From Tateyamaria omphalii (lineage in GTDB: Bacteria; Pseudomonadota; Alphaproteobacteria; Rhodobacterales; Rhodobacteraceae): a stretch of DNA of 64,000 bases. A program made the position numbers and the translations under genes. The stretch is from assembly GCF_014651375.1 (NCBI RefSeq), contig NZ_BMWT01000001.1, positions 1,042,501 to 1,106,500 of the forward strand. Direction: 5' to 3'. Of the stretch, positions 17,401 through 25,133 are shown piece after piece (position 1 is the stretch's first letter; each line of letters starts with the position of its first letter). The notes beneath the pieces are model-generated. The model did not search any database and was not told where the DNA came from. It saw only the letters and a list, made by a program, of their open reading frames with translations.

Positions 17401-17900
17401 CCAGCCTCAACCGGGAAGGGCGCGAGCGGTTGCTGACCGCCTTTGAGCAGGTGAATTCGAACTTCTCGCTGCTCTTTACCCACCTTTTTGGGGGCGGTGA
17501 GGCGAACCTGGTTATGGTCGAAAGTGAGGACCCGCTTGAGGCGGGGCTTGAGATTATGTGCCAGCCGCCGGGCAAGAAGCTGTCGACCCTTAGCCTGTTG
17601 TCTGGTGGTGAGCAGACGCTGACCGCCATGGCGCTGATCTTTGCCGTGTTCCTGGCCAATCCGGCGCCGATCTGTGTGCTGGACGAGGTGGACGCGCCGC
17701 TCGACGATGCGAACGTGACCCGCTTCTGCGACCTGCTGGACGAGATGTGCCGCCGCACCGACACACGATTCCTGATTATCACGCACCACGCGGTTACGAT
17801 GGCGCGGATGGACCGGTTGTTTGGTGTGACCATGGCCGAGCAGGGTGTAAGCCAGCTGGTGTCTGTGGACCTGAAGAAGGCTGAGACACTGGTTGCGTAA
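14445..17900 (+). CDS. smc: Chromosome segregation protein SMC
   Basis: A 1,151-residue SMC ATPase that condenses and segregates the chromosome with ScpA/ScpB. Walker A is GPNGCGKSN (residues 31-39); two long Ala/Glu/Arg-rich coiled coils (about 170-500 and 660-950) flank a hinge (about 510-640) that contains GFEKALGAALADDLRAPE. At the C-terminus are the signature LSGGEQTLTAMAL (near 1052) and Walker B CVLDEVDAPLDD (near 1077). The first codon is TTG at 14445, chosen because MRFSKLRLTGFKSFVDPT is the invariant SMC opening and AGAGG lies 7 bases before it; no in-frame ATG fits. Confidence 0.97.
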   Translation: MRFSKLRLTGFKSFVDPTDLIIADGLTGVVGPNGCGKSNLLEALRWVMGENRPTAMRGGGMEDVIFAGASTRPARNFAEVSLHIDNSERLAPAGFNDQDALEIVRRITRDVGSAYKTNGKDVRARDVQMLFADASTGAHSPALVRQGQIAELINAKPKNRRRILEEAAGISGLYQRRHEAELKLKGAEQNLARVDDVIEQLAAQLAQLARQARQAARYREIGDSLRKAEGQLLYRRWREADDARAAADEELKGRTTAAAQAQGAVQVSAKARAAAEDALPPLREEDAIAAAVLQRLAVQRDTLSDQEQQAEQAIETLESRIAQLARDIEREGGLNKDAGETIERLEWEAAEIAKASEGHEGVLAAAAEAAREAGQVLQAREGDQSDKTEDVARLAARHGSAQRLLEDSRKVEAKSEAEAEKARAAVATSRAALDKAGADFEAAQVAATEAEATAKRADAALISAEEARAETQSREADARAERSEAEGEMNALRAEAGALAKLVERDTAEGGQILDRLQVQQGFEKALGAALADDLRAPEVDADGPSGWAVLPPYDTDQPLPDGVTALTQHVSVPDVLVRRMSQIGLVDADDAARLQPLLKPGQRLVSQEGDVWRWDGFRAWAEDAPSAAALRLQQLNRLEELKQSLERATSRADGARQAHEALTSRMAELTEADKQARNARREADRMVADAARALSRAEADRNLAEGRLESLGLAVTRHEEDAMAARARVSEAETALADLPDLEAARAEVEDLRMTVEAARITMMSRRSAHDDLRRTGEARVKRAQEITKEVSGWKHRLETAERRTAELVDRKVTSEADLKTAQAAPAELAAKREALSEEIARAEARKAEAANTLSEGEGRLRDATLAEREAERLASEAREARARSEARAEAARETVSYAAERIAEEQQMTPNQLLTALDVSPDQMPGAEALETEVGRLKRQRDALGAVNLRAEEDAKEVQEEHDTLVGEKADLEEAIKTLRSGIASLNREGRERLLTAFEQVNSNFSLLFTHLFGGGEANLVMVESEDPLEAGLEIMCQPPGKKLSTLSLLSGGEQTLTAMALIFAVFLANPAPICVLDEVDAPLDDANVTRFCDLLDEMCRRTDTRFLIITHHAVTMARMDRLFGVTMAEQGVSQLVSVDLKKAETLVA

Positions 17901-17976
17901 TGGGGTGCGCTGTGCGCGTACCCATTCGACTTTGAACTGGGCTTTGGCTATGGCCTCAAATGTAGACCATTGGCAG

Positions 17977-19149
17977 TCAGAGCCGGTCCAGCAACGCTGG
18001 CGTTGGCCAAGCGTCAGCAGGTAGCCCCAACCGCGCCTGCTCAGCCTGTACCGCGGCGCGTGTGCCGGCGCCAAGGATGCCGTCGATCTTGCCCACATCG
18101 TAGCCACGCGCCTGCAATTTGGTCTGCAACCGCTTCATCTGGTCCGCCCCAAGCCCAGGCTCAGGATTGCCCGCGTCATAGACCTGTGCGCCGCCCAGCC
18201 GCGTTGCGAAGTAAGCTGCGGTCAAGACGTAGGTGAAGGACTGGTTCCATTCAAAATAAACATCGAAGTTCGGATAGGCGAGGAAGGCAGGCCCCTTGCG
18301 CCCTTGCGGCAGGATCAGGGAGGCTGGCAGGTCGCTCAGAGCGCCGCTGCGCGCCTCGACGCCCATGGCTTGCCATTGTGCAACGCTTTGCGGTTTGCCT
18401 GCCCCGCTCAGGCTCCAATCCATGTCGGCGGGTACGGTGACTTCTTGCAGCCAAGCCTCACCCGCACGCCAGCCGAAATGCTTGAGCATCTTGCCGCCGG
18501 ACAGCAGGGCATCCGGTGCGGAGGACTTGAGCCGTACGGCCCCGTCGCCATCACCATCCACGCCGTTTTCGATGATGTCGGCGGGTAGCATTTGCACCAT
18601 GCCAATCTCTCCTGCCCAAGCACCTGTCGTGCGTTGCGGGTCAAAGTCGCCCTGCGCAAACAACTCCATGCCTGCGAATACTTGCGGGCGGAATAGCTCG
18701 GGTCTGCGGCAGTCATGGGCCAGTGTGACCAGTGCGTTGGCGGTGTTGAAGTCGCCCTGAAACGCGCCGTAGTCTGTCTCAAACGCCCAGAAGGCCAGAA
18801 GGACGTTGCGGTCCACGCCATGGTCCTGTTCGACCCGGTCAAAGACAGAGTCCCATTGTTCGGCCTTGGCCTTGCCCGCGTTGATGCGGTTTTGCGAAAT
18901 CAGACGACGGGAAAAGTCGATGAACGGACGCTGGAAGACGCCTTGCGCGCGATCGGCACGCAGCACTGCCGGGTCCTGACGGACAGAAGCAAGGAAACGA
19001 TCCGCTGTTTCGGCTGAGATACCGCGTGATACGGCTTCGGATTTCAGGCCGTCCTTGAAGGCAGAGAAGGAGCCGCCACAGCTGGCTGTTGCCAGCCCCG
19101 GCAGTGCGCTCACTGCGGCCACAGCCATGATATGTTTCAGAATATGCAT
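17977..19149 (-). CDS. Lytic murein transglycosylase (MltB-type) with peptidoglycan-binding domain
   Basis: A 390-residue periplasmic enzyme that cleaves glycan strands to 1,6-anhydro-muropeptides. Residues 1-24 form a signal peptide (MHILKHIMAVAAVSALPG). The SLT_2 domain spans about 25-310; the catalytic glutamate is in LLAFWAFETDYGAFQG, and GEIGMVQMLPADI is the usual follow-up motif. The last 60 residues are a PG_binding_1 domain (MKRLQTKLQARGYDVGKIDG). The ATG at 19149 is chosen at the signal peptide. Its first 13 bases overlap the 3' end of cbiB, so it may be cotranscribed with the cobalamin genes. Confidence 0.92.
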   Translation of the reverse strand: MHILKHIMAVAAVSALPGLATASCGGSFSAFKDGLKSEAVSRGISAETADRFLASVRQDPAVLRADRAQGVFQRPFIDFSRRLISQNRINAGKAKAEQWDSVFDRVEQDHGVDRNVLLAFWAFETDYGAFQGDFNTANALVTLAHDCRRPELFRPQVFAGMELFAQGDFDPQRTTGAWAGEIGMVQMLPADIIENGVDGDGDGAVRLKSSAPDALLSGGKMLKHFGWRAGEAWLQEVTVPADMDWSLSGAGKPQSVAQWQAMGVEARSGALSDLPASLILPQGRKGPAFLAYPNFDVYFEWNQSFTYVLTAAYFATRLGGAQVYDAGNPEPGLGADQMKRLQTKLQARGYDVGKIDGILGAGTRAAVQAEQARLGLPADAWPTPALLDRL

Positions 19150-20057
19150 ATGAAAATTCCCAGAAGAAAAAGAAGGCCTGTAACAAGACCCCACGTTTTC
19201 CACACCATAGATATGGCGGTGTCAATGTCGGTCGGGGTCAGGTCGCGCCGTCCCCCGCCATTGACCCATGCCAGGTCTTCGACCTGTCCGTGGTAGCTGC
19301 GCGGTCCGGCCAGCGCGATGTTCAGGGTGCGGGCCATGGCGGCCTCTGGCCAGCCTGCATTCGGTGATCGGTGAAGGCGCGCGTCCGATTTGATCATGTG
19401 CCACTGCGCCCCGGCAGCCCCTACAAGCGTGATCAGCGCGCCTGTCAGGCGCGCGGGTATCCAGTTCAGCACATCATCCAGACGCGCAGCGGCCCAGCCG
19501 AATTCTGCATGGCGCGGGGTCAGATAGCCCACCATGCTGTCCGCCGTATTGACCACCTTGTAAATCAGGATGCCGGGAACACCTGCGATTAGGAACCAGA
19601 AGGCCGGGGCGATCACGCCGTCGCTGAAGTTTTCGGACAGGCTTTCAATCCCGGCGCGGGTGACTTGCGAGGATGAAGACGTACTGACATCGCGGCTGAC
19701 GATCATGCGGATGGCGCGGCGGCCTTCGGCAACGGACTGTCGAAGCCCGTGCGCAACAGTGGCCACATGCGCGACAAGGGATCGGTGCGCGAGCAGGATG
19801 GCGGTGATGAGCAGTTCGGCCATCCAGCCAATTTGGATGACCGCCCACCCGACAGCGGCGGCGACGATGACCAGCAGGGCGATGGCCAAGATACCTTTGG
19901 CACGTGCGCGTGGTTCCTGGTTCCACCTTGTGTCCAAGGCGCCTATCGCCCGGCCCATCAGCACCGCCGGGTGTGGCAAACGCGACCAGAGCCAGCGCGG
20001 CTCACCCGCGATGGCGTCGAGGCTCATGGCGAGCGCGAGGACGAGCAGGCCGTTCAA
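19137..20057 (-). CDS. cbiB: Adenosylcobinamide-phosphate synthase CbiB (CobD)
   Basis: A 306-residue inner-membrane enzyme joining (R)-1-aminopropan-2-ol or its phosphate to adenosylcobyric acid in B12 synthesis. The family pattern is visible: LDAIAGEPRWLWSRLPHPAV near residue 14, GIESLSENFSDGVIAPAFW near 141, YKVVNTADSMVGYLTPRH near 165, and PARLTGALITLVGAA near 200. About five membrane helices. Its ATG overlaps the stop of cobC by 4 bases. In Pseudomonas/Rhizobium naming this is CobD. Confidence 0.95.
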   Translation of the reverse strand: MNGLLVLALAMSLDAIAGEPRWLWSRLPHPAVLMGRAIGALDTRWNQEPRARAKGILAIALLVIVAAAVGWAVIQIGWMAELLITAILLAHRSLVAHVATVAHGLRQSVAEGRRAIRMIVSRDVSTSSSSQVTRAGIESLSENFSDGVIAPAFWFLIAGVPGILIYKVVNTADSMVGYLTPRHAEFGWAAARLDDVLNWIPARLTGALITLVGAAGAQWHMIKSDARLHRSPNAGWPEAAMARTLNIALAGPRSYHGQVEDLAWVNGGGRRDLTPTDIDTAISMVWKTWGLVTGLLFLLGIFICIF

Positions 20058-20992
20058 AGCGCGGCCTCGACCCGTGCCCAGTCTTGCGCCGCAGGCAGTC
20101 CAAGGCGCAGCCAGCGGGTGCTGTAGGGGAAGATGCGGCTCCAGATATGCGCGCGTGCCAAGTGCTGTTGGAAGGCTGCCGCGTCTCCCACATCGTAGAG
20201 CCGGAACAGGGATGTCCCGCCAACAAAGTCGGCGCCTCGCGCTGTCATCAGCGTGTCGAGCCGCGCCGCGTCGGCGGACAGCCTCGCGCGGGTTTCTGCG
20301 GCCCAGTCCGTATCCTCGAGCGCTGCCGCCCCGATGTCGAGCGCGATGCCCGATACGGGCCAGGGCCCCAGCATCTCTGCAAGTCGTTTGATCAGCGCAG
20401 GATCCCCGATGGCAAAGCCCAGTCGCAAACCAGCGAGCCCCCAGAACTTGCCAAAACTCTTGAGGACAAGCGTGCCGGGTTGTGTTGCTTGGTTGATCAG
20501 GCTGGCGTCCGGGGTCACGTCACAAAAGCTTTCGTCGATCACCGTCAGCTTGGCGTTGGCATCCGGTGCGGTCCAGAGATGCCCGTCCGGATTGTTTGGG
20601 TGCACCAGCACGCATGCATCTGCCTGCGCGTCGTTGCAAACGGTCCAACCATGACCGGCAAAGGCGGCGGCATGTTCGTTGTATGTCGGCGGTTTGATGC
20701 GAACCGTGCCAACAGATGCAAGGCGGGGAATTTGCGCAATGATTGCGGATGCGCCCGGTGTAGCAAGCACGTCTGCTCCGTTCGGAATTGACCAGAACCG
20801 GCGCGCAGCCTTCGTCAATCGCGTCGCTGCCCCAGTGTCGGGCAGAGCCGTCCATGCATCTTGTGCGACTGGCGGTACTGGATATGCTTGCGGGTTTATA
20901 CCTGTTGACAGGTCGATCCAGCCACTACGCTGTCCACCGTACTGAGCAATTGCCTCGTCCAGCCCACCTCCGTGGTCTCTCACCTGCTGCAA
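20054..20992 (-). CDS. cobC: Threonine-phosphate decarboxylase / cobalamin aminotransferase-like CobC
   Basis: A PLP enzyme of aminotransferase fold that makes the aminopropanol (phosphate) arm used by CbiB. RDHGGGLDEAIAQYGGQ is the CobC N-terminal signature, SGWIDLSTGINP follows, and the PLP lysine is in LVLKSFGKFWGLAGLRLGF. With the TTG at 20992 the protein has 312 residues. I prefer that start because a perfect AGGAGG lies 8 bases upstream (21001-21006); an ATG at 21034 would add 14 residues of poor quality. It overlaps cbiB by 4 bases. No cobalamin riboswitch is recognisable in the short upstream region. Confidence 0.9.
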   Translation of the reverse strand: MQQVRDHGGGLDEAIAQYGGQRSGWIDLSTGINPQAYPVPPVAQDAWTALPDTGAATRLTKAARRFWSIPNGADVLATPGASAIIAQIPRLASVGTVRIKPPTYNEHAAAFAGHGWTVCNDAQADACVLVHPNNPDGHLWTAPDANAKLTVIDESFCDVTPDASLINQATQPGTLVLKSFGKFWGLAGLRLGFAIGDPALIKRLAEMLGPWPVSGIALDIGAAALEDTDWAAETRARLSADAARLDTLMTARGADFVGGTSLFRLYDVGDAAAFQQHLARAHIWSRIFPYSTRWLRLGLPAAQDWARVEAAL

Positions 20993-21106
20993 GATGCAAG
21001 CCTCCTGTGCCCTTGACGCCGATCTCGGCGGCATCCAGCCCGCAAAAAGCGGAATGCTGCGCAGTTTTCAAGTGAATGTGATGGTGTTAACAAATTTTAG
21101 GAAACG

Positions 21107-21121
21107 TTAACTGATTGTTAA
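21107..21121 (+). promoter_or_regulatory. Candidate CtrA box upstream of receiver-domain gene
   Basis: TTAA (21107-21110), seven bases, TTAA (21118-21121): an exact TTAA-N7-TTAA match, 56 bases before the ATG at 21178. A further GTTAAC lies at 21086-21091, giving a cluster of TTAA elements. Confidence 0.5.
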
Positions 21122-21177
21122 GACAAACTTGGCCAGTAGTTTCAGACGGGGCCGCGTTGGGGTGGCTCGGAGTGAAT

Positions 21178-21537
21178 ATGAATGTATTGATTGTAGAGAG
21201 CCGACCGGAGTTGGGGGTGTTGTGGCAGCGGCACCTTGAGCGTCAGGGCGCCGTTGTGTCTCTTGTTCAGGGACAGAACGAAGCCGTGGAACACCTGTCG
21301 GAGCATGCGGCCGACATTATTGTTTTGGACCTTGTTCTCGGGGAAGGCAGCGCGCTGGCTGTGGCGGATTTTGCAAGCTACCGGCATCCCAATGCGCGCG
21401 TTATCTTTGTGACCGACACATCCTTTTTCTCGGACGGGTCGATCTTCAACCATTCCAGCAATGCCTGCGCCTTTGTCCCCGCCGGGACACCGCCAGAGGA
21501 TCTGGCGGCGATGGTGGAGCACTACGGGGTCAGCTGA
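21178..21537 (+). CDS. Atypical response-regulator receiver-domain protein
   Basis: A 119-residue single-domain protein. MNVLIVESRPELGVLWQRHL and DIIVLDLVLGEGSAL give the CheY-like fold with a possible phospho-acceptor D51 and VIFVTDTSFF for the conserved Thr/Ser. The usual acidic pair at the top of strand 1 is reduced to E7-S8 and the conserved C-terminal lysine is replaced in the segment ACAFVPAGTPPEDL, so phosphorylation may not occur normally. The ATG at 21178 has GGAG 7 bases upstream. There is no kinase nearby. The CtrA-like box suggests a place in the CtrA regulon. Its end overlaps the convergent GST gene by 8 bases. Confidence 0.85.
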   Translation: MNVLIVESRPELGVLWQRHLERQGAVVSLVQGQNEAVEHLSEHAADIIVLDLVLGEGSALAVADFASYRHPNARVIFVTDTSFFSDGSIFNHSSNACAFVPAGTPPEDLAAMVEHYGVS

Positions 21538-22513
21538 CCGCGTCACGCCCGTGAGGGGCATCAAAATCAATGGCAGGATTGATTGGCACGATCCGGTGCG
21601 GATTGATGCTTTCGTGGCTGTAGTGATAGTGGCGCACGATGTGATCCATGTTCACCGTCTCCGCCACGCCCGGCACCTGATAAAGCTCGCGCGTGTAGGC
21701 CCAGAGATTGGGGTAGTCCATCAGCCGTTTGCGGTTGCACTTGAAGTGCAGGTGGTAGACCGGATCGAACCGCACCAGCGTGGTAAAGAGCCGCCAGTCC
21801 GTCTCGGTGATCCGGTCGCCCATCAGGTAGCGTGACCCGGTTAACCGTTCCTCCAACCAGTCGAGCGTGTCAAAAAGTGGATGAACCGCGTCGTCGTAAG
21901 CGTCTTGCGTGGTGGCGAAGCCGGATTTGTAGACGCCGTTGTTCAGCGTGTCATAGATACGGTCGTTCACGGGGGCGATGGCGTCCCGCAGCTCCTGTGG
22001 CCAGAAATCCCGGGTGTTGCCTGTGATCCCGTCAAAGGCCGAGTTGAACATGCGGATGATCTCGGAGCTTTCGTTGCTCACGATGGTTTCGCGCTGTTTG
22101 TCCCAAAGGATCGGCACGGTGACACGACCGGAAAACTGCGGATCAGCCTTGGTATAGATGTCGCGGGCAAAGGGCACACCATAGAGCGTGTCACCTGTGG
22201 CGCCGTTGTCGTCCGTCTCGAACGTCCAGCCATCGGACAGCATGTCCGGATGCACTGCCGAGATGCTGATGTGATCGGTCAGGTCCTTGAGCTGGCGGAA
22301 GATCAACGCCCGGTGCGCCCATGGGCAGGCATAGGAGACATAGAGATGATAGCGCCCGCTTTCGGCCGGAAAGCCATCCGTCCCCGAAGGTCCCGCGCTG
22401 CCGTCGGCGGTGATCCAGTTGCGGAACTTGGCCTGGCTGCGCTGAAACTTCCCGCCGCTCGATTTCGTGTCGTACCACTGGTCGTGCCAGACGCCGTCCA
22501 CCAAAAGACCCAT
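21530..22513 (-). CDS. Glutathionyl-hydroquinone reductase (YqjG/Xi-class GST)
   Basis: A 327-residue cytosolic enzyme that removes glutathione from glutathionyl-hydroquinones. The catalytic cysteine is C63 in YVSYACPWAHRALIF, the position and motif of Xi-class GSTs. VPILWDKQRETIVSNESSEI is the glutathione-binding region and GSRYLMGDRITETDWRLFTTL the C-terminal helical domain; HLHFKCNRKRLMDYPNLW is also family-typical. The ATG at 22513 (MGLLVDGVWHDQWY) is the family start, although the frame is open about 96 bases further up. Confidence 0.94.
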   Translation of the reverse strand: MGLLVDGVWHDQWYDTKSSGGKFQRSQAKFRNWITADGSAGPSGTDGFPAESGRYHLYVSYACPWAHRALIFRQLKDLTDHISISAVHPDMLSDGWTFETDDNGATGDTLYGVPFARDIYTKADPQFSGRVTVPILWDKQRETIVSNESSEIIRMFNSAFDGITGNTRDFWPQELRDAIAPVNDRIYDTLNNGVYKSGFATTQDAYDDAVHPLFDTLDWLEERLTGSRYLMGDRITETDWRLFTTLVRFDPVYHLHFKCNRKRLMDYPNLWAYTRELYQVPGVAETVNMDHIVRHYHYSHESINPHRIVPINPAIDFDAPHGRDAVS

Positions 22514-22738
22514 GTCGCTTCTCCCGCTTGTGCTGGGTTTGATGTAGACGGCGTGCTTTGGCACGCAAAGCTGTGGGCGCGCGCATTGCGCCTGCGTTTG
22601 CGCACACACATATAAGAAATGCCAGAGTCACAGGAAAGCCACATTCCGAAAAGACTCGGAGTATGTCATTGGAATTTAACTGAAACGACTCACTTAGCTG
22701 GTCATCTTTTGACGTGGGGACTGAAAGGAAAGACTGCC

Positions 22739-23095
22739 ATGTCCACATTCGTACCGAAGGAAGTGCAAGCCGGTCTTGATAGTGCGCGGCTGCAATCATT
22801 GAAAAAGGCATCGCGCCTGCGCCTTGCCGTTGACGGTGTGACCTACCCCGTTCTGCGCATGTGGAAGACCGGGTTTTCCATGCAGGCAGAGGCAGCGCCT
22901 TATCTGCGTGGGTACGTTGATTTGTATGACGGTGCGATCCATCTGTTCCAATGCCTGATTGTGGCCTCCGACGAAGAGACGGGCGAGATGCGGTACGAGT
23001 TCAAGCGCCTGACGGCCGTGGCCGAAAAGCCCGCGCTGGATTTTGTTCGAGCGGAAGATGCGCCGGTGGCGTTGCTGGCCAACAAGGTCGACTGA
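22739..23095 (+). CDS. Conserved hypothetical protein
   Basis: A 118-residue cytosolic protein starting MSTFVPKEVQAGLDSARL at the ATG 22739, with AAAGGAAAGACTGCC before it. The sequence SRLRLAVDGVTYPVLRMWKTGFSM followed by RGYVDLYDGAIHLFQCLI and TGEMRYEFKRLT reads as a small beta-barrel, reminiscent of PilZ-like domains, but the RxxxR and D/NxSxxG c-di-GMP motifs are not clear. I do not assign a function. Single gene, divergent from the GST, convergent with the sulfotransferase. Confidence 0.7.
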   Translation: MSTFVPKEVQAGLDSARLQSLKKASRLRLAVDGVTYPVLRMWKTGFSMQAEAAPYLRGYVDLYDGAIHLFQCLIVASDEETGEMRYEFKRLTAVAEKPALDFVRAEDAPVALLANKVD

Positions 23096-23170
23096 CCCAC
23101 GGTATCGGATGCGTCGGTGTCCGAGCGCTTTTGCAAACAGACTAATACAAATATTCTGAGGGGAAATCTG

Positions 23171-24058
23171 CTAGGGGGTGCCCCTCAATTCAGACCCATT
23201 CTCGAGCCATGCGCGGTCTTCTGGCGCCAAATGGGCATTCATTGTGGCGTCATAGGCGGCGAGCTCGTCATCTGTCAGATGACCCTGCCATTTTCCGCTG
23301 GTGCCGCTGTGAAAGAACGCCGCGTCCGACTTGAAAAATCCCTTCCCTCCTGACGGTGCATAGCGCTCCGCGTTCTGTCGCATATTGTCGAATGTTGCCG
23401 CCGCAACAAGCTGTTGCATGACAGCCTCTGAATACGGTTTGTCCAGCAACGCCGACAGCTCAGCGAAGACGCCGGTCAAGTCCCGTTTCATATCCGCGTA
23501 GTGGAAAAGCGATACGTTCGGTCGGTCGGCAAGCGCCTTTGCAGCTTGGTAGTGCCGCAGGATATGCGCGAGGGGCATGGCATCGGCATCGAACCCCTCG
23601 GCCCCACCATCCAGAAAGCGGCGAAATGCGATGCCGTCCTCATCGTCCTCGGGATACCAGTGATTGAACCAGGGCATCGGGATGTTGCGCATGTGTTGTC
23701 GCATCGAGAAATGCGCATCAAGTGGGTGGCGGAACACGCAAATGTAGTGCGCTTGATCGTCCAAAGGCAGTCCATCCATTGGCGTATGGCTTTTCATGCT
23801 GCGGCGTTGCGCCATGGCATCGAGCCGTTCAGCCACTTCCGCCATTTCCCGGATGCGGATATCGACCCAAGGCATCTTTACGGATAGTTCCGTCTCGACC
23901 TCGGGGTCGCCGGACAACAGCAGCGCCACGATTGTCTGCATCCACGTTGTCCCGCATTTGGGAGGCGTGACAACAAACACGTCGTCGGGCCGGATGTTGA
24001 CCATGTCCCAACGCCTGTTGTCGGTCAGCGGACCAAGGTACAGCTTTCGGTTCGTCAT
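23171..24058 (-). CDS. Sulfotransferase domain protein
   Basis: A 295-residue cytosolic sulfotransferase that would move sulfate from PAPS to a hydroxyl or amine. The 5'-phosphosulfate loop is PPKCGTTWMQTIVALLL (near residue 34), the probable catalytic histidine is in MKSHTPMDGLP, and the 3'-phosphate motif is ICVFRHPLDAHFSMRQHM (near residue 115). GGKGFFKSDAAFFHSGTSGKWQGHL at the C-terminus is the RKGxxGDWK-like region. The start MTNRKLYLGPL at ATG 24058 has an AGGAGG-like site upstream. Acceptor unknown; single gene. Confidence 0.9.
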   Translation of the reverse strand: MTNRKLYLGPLTDNRRWDMVNIRPDDVFVVTPPKCGTTWMQTIVALLLSGDPEVETELSVKMPWVDIRIREMAEVAERLDAMAQRRSMKSHTPMDGLPLDDQAHYICVFRHPLDAHFSMRQHMRNIPMPWFNHWYPEDDEDGIAFRRFLDGGAEGFDADAMPLAHILRHYQAAKALADRPNVSLFHYADMKRDLTGVFAELSALLDKPYSEAVMQQLVAAATFDNMRQNAERYAPSGGKGFFKSDAAFFHSGTSGKWQGHLTDDELAAYDATMNAHLAPEDRAWLENGSELRGTP

Positions 24059-24175
24059 GGCTGACCTCCTCGTGATTGCGGACGTGCTCAGAAAAAGTGG
24101 AGTACGACGGAAACACAACAAAAAAGCGCGGTTGGCAGGAATGGAGCAATAATGGCCGCCAGCGGCTGTTTGGTA

Positions 24176-25045
24176 TCAGGGGCGGTTTGAAACGCTCCGG
24201 TTTTTCTGCTCTGCCGGTTCGGCAACCGGTATCTCGAATCGTAGCTGACCTTCGATGCCCGAAATACGCATTGAAATCACCAGATCCCACCATCTGTCCT
24301 GCGCATCATCGCGCCATGATGTTGTGGGACTGGATTTGGGAATATCGACGGTAATTCTTGCCGTGCCTTCGCCCAGATCGTCAACATGGCCGGGCAACTT
24401 GCGGTCCATGACCTTTTCGAAACTCACCCCGTCGCTTTCCTCATGGCGTACGACCTTAGTGTGTTCCAACCACGCGCTGATCTTGTCCGCTTGCTGTCCG
24501 GTCGTTGTGTTCACAAGGGCCGAAAATGTCTGTCCGATCCAGGCGGGACGGGCTTCACTGGTGAGCGATACATGTCGTTCGAGACGTAATGCCCGCCACG
24601 CCACAACTGAATTCCGCAAGAAATAGGCGGTGGCGACCATGGGAATGATGTTCAGCAGAACCCACAGGTTACCCTCGGGTAGGCCGTGCAGCATTGACGC
24701 CACGCCGATGAAGGCAAACACTGCCAGGATGACGGTAAAGGCCAAAGTGCCCCACAGTTCGGATTTGCTGCGGGATGTCATGGTGTCGGACTGCCATCTT
24801 TCATCCCACATCCATGGTTCATCGGGATGGGTGCTGATGGATGCGCGGCGAAATCTGTCTTTTCGGTAGTTCAGGACGCATAGAGCCAAAACGCCCGAAA
24901 AGAGTGTTCCGAACAAGAGGATGAATGGGACAACCCACCAGCCAAAGTCCTGATCTGCGACGGCTGCGATCATGATTGCAATCAGGCAAAGTGTGCCTGT
25001 TGCGATTGCCCCGTTGGTTCCGATGCGCACTTGAGTCAACTCCAT
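24176..25045 (-). CDS. Hypothetical membrane protein, four membrane segments
   Basis: A 289-residue protein with two pairs of membrane helices (about residues 14-30 with 38-60, and 97-117 with 127-146), followed by a soluble C-terminal half of about 140 residues that reads as strands (VSLTSEARPAWIGQTFSALV, TARITVDIPKSSP, WWDLVISMRISGIEGQLRFEI). This resembles eukaryote-like DUF3592-type or other membrane-anchored beta-sandwich proteins, but I cannot place it in a family. Single gene between the sulfotransferase and the secretion cluster. Confidence 0.65.
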   Translation of the reverse strand: MELTQVRIGTNGAIATGTLCLIAIMIAAVADQDFGWWVVPFILLFGTLFSGVLALCVLNYRKDRFRRASISTHPDEPWMWDERWQSDTMTSRSKSELWGTLAFTVILAVFAFIGVASMLHGLPEGNLWVLLNIIPMVATAYFLRNSVVAWRALRLERHVSLTSEARPAWIGQTFSALVNTTTGQQADKISAWLEHTKVVRHEESDGVSFEKVMDRKLPGHVDDLGEGTARITVDIPKSSPTTSWRDDAQDRWWDLVISMRISGIEGQLRFEIPVAEPAEQKNRSVSNRP

Positions 25046-25133
25046 TTGCCTGTCGGTGGTAAGGCCGTGCCGAGGGCGCTAACGGATATTCGGAAAGTGG
25101 CCGTCGGGCAACAGCGGTGCAATTTGCAAGGTT

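Noticed and set aside
15831-18107. A 758-codon minus-strand frame (and a 473-codon one at 14902-16323) opposite smc
   Set aside because: smc is unmistakable on the other strand; GC-rich coiled-coil codons leave long open frames in antisense. The translations are Arg/Gln/His-rich without domains.
20993-21110. A cobalamin riboswitch upstream of cobC
   Set aside because: The B12-box core and the expected length (about 200 bases) are absent; the CtrA-type box and the divergent gene occupy the region.
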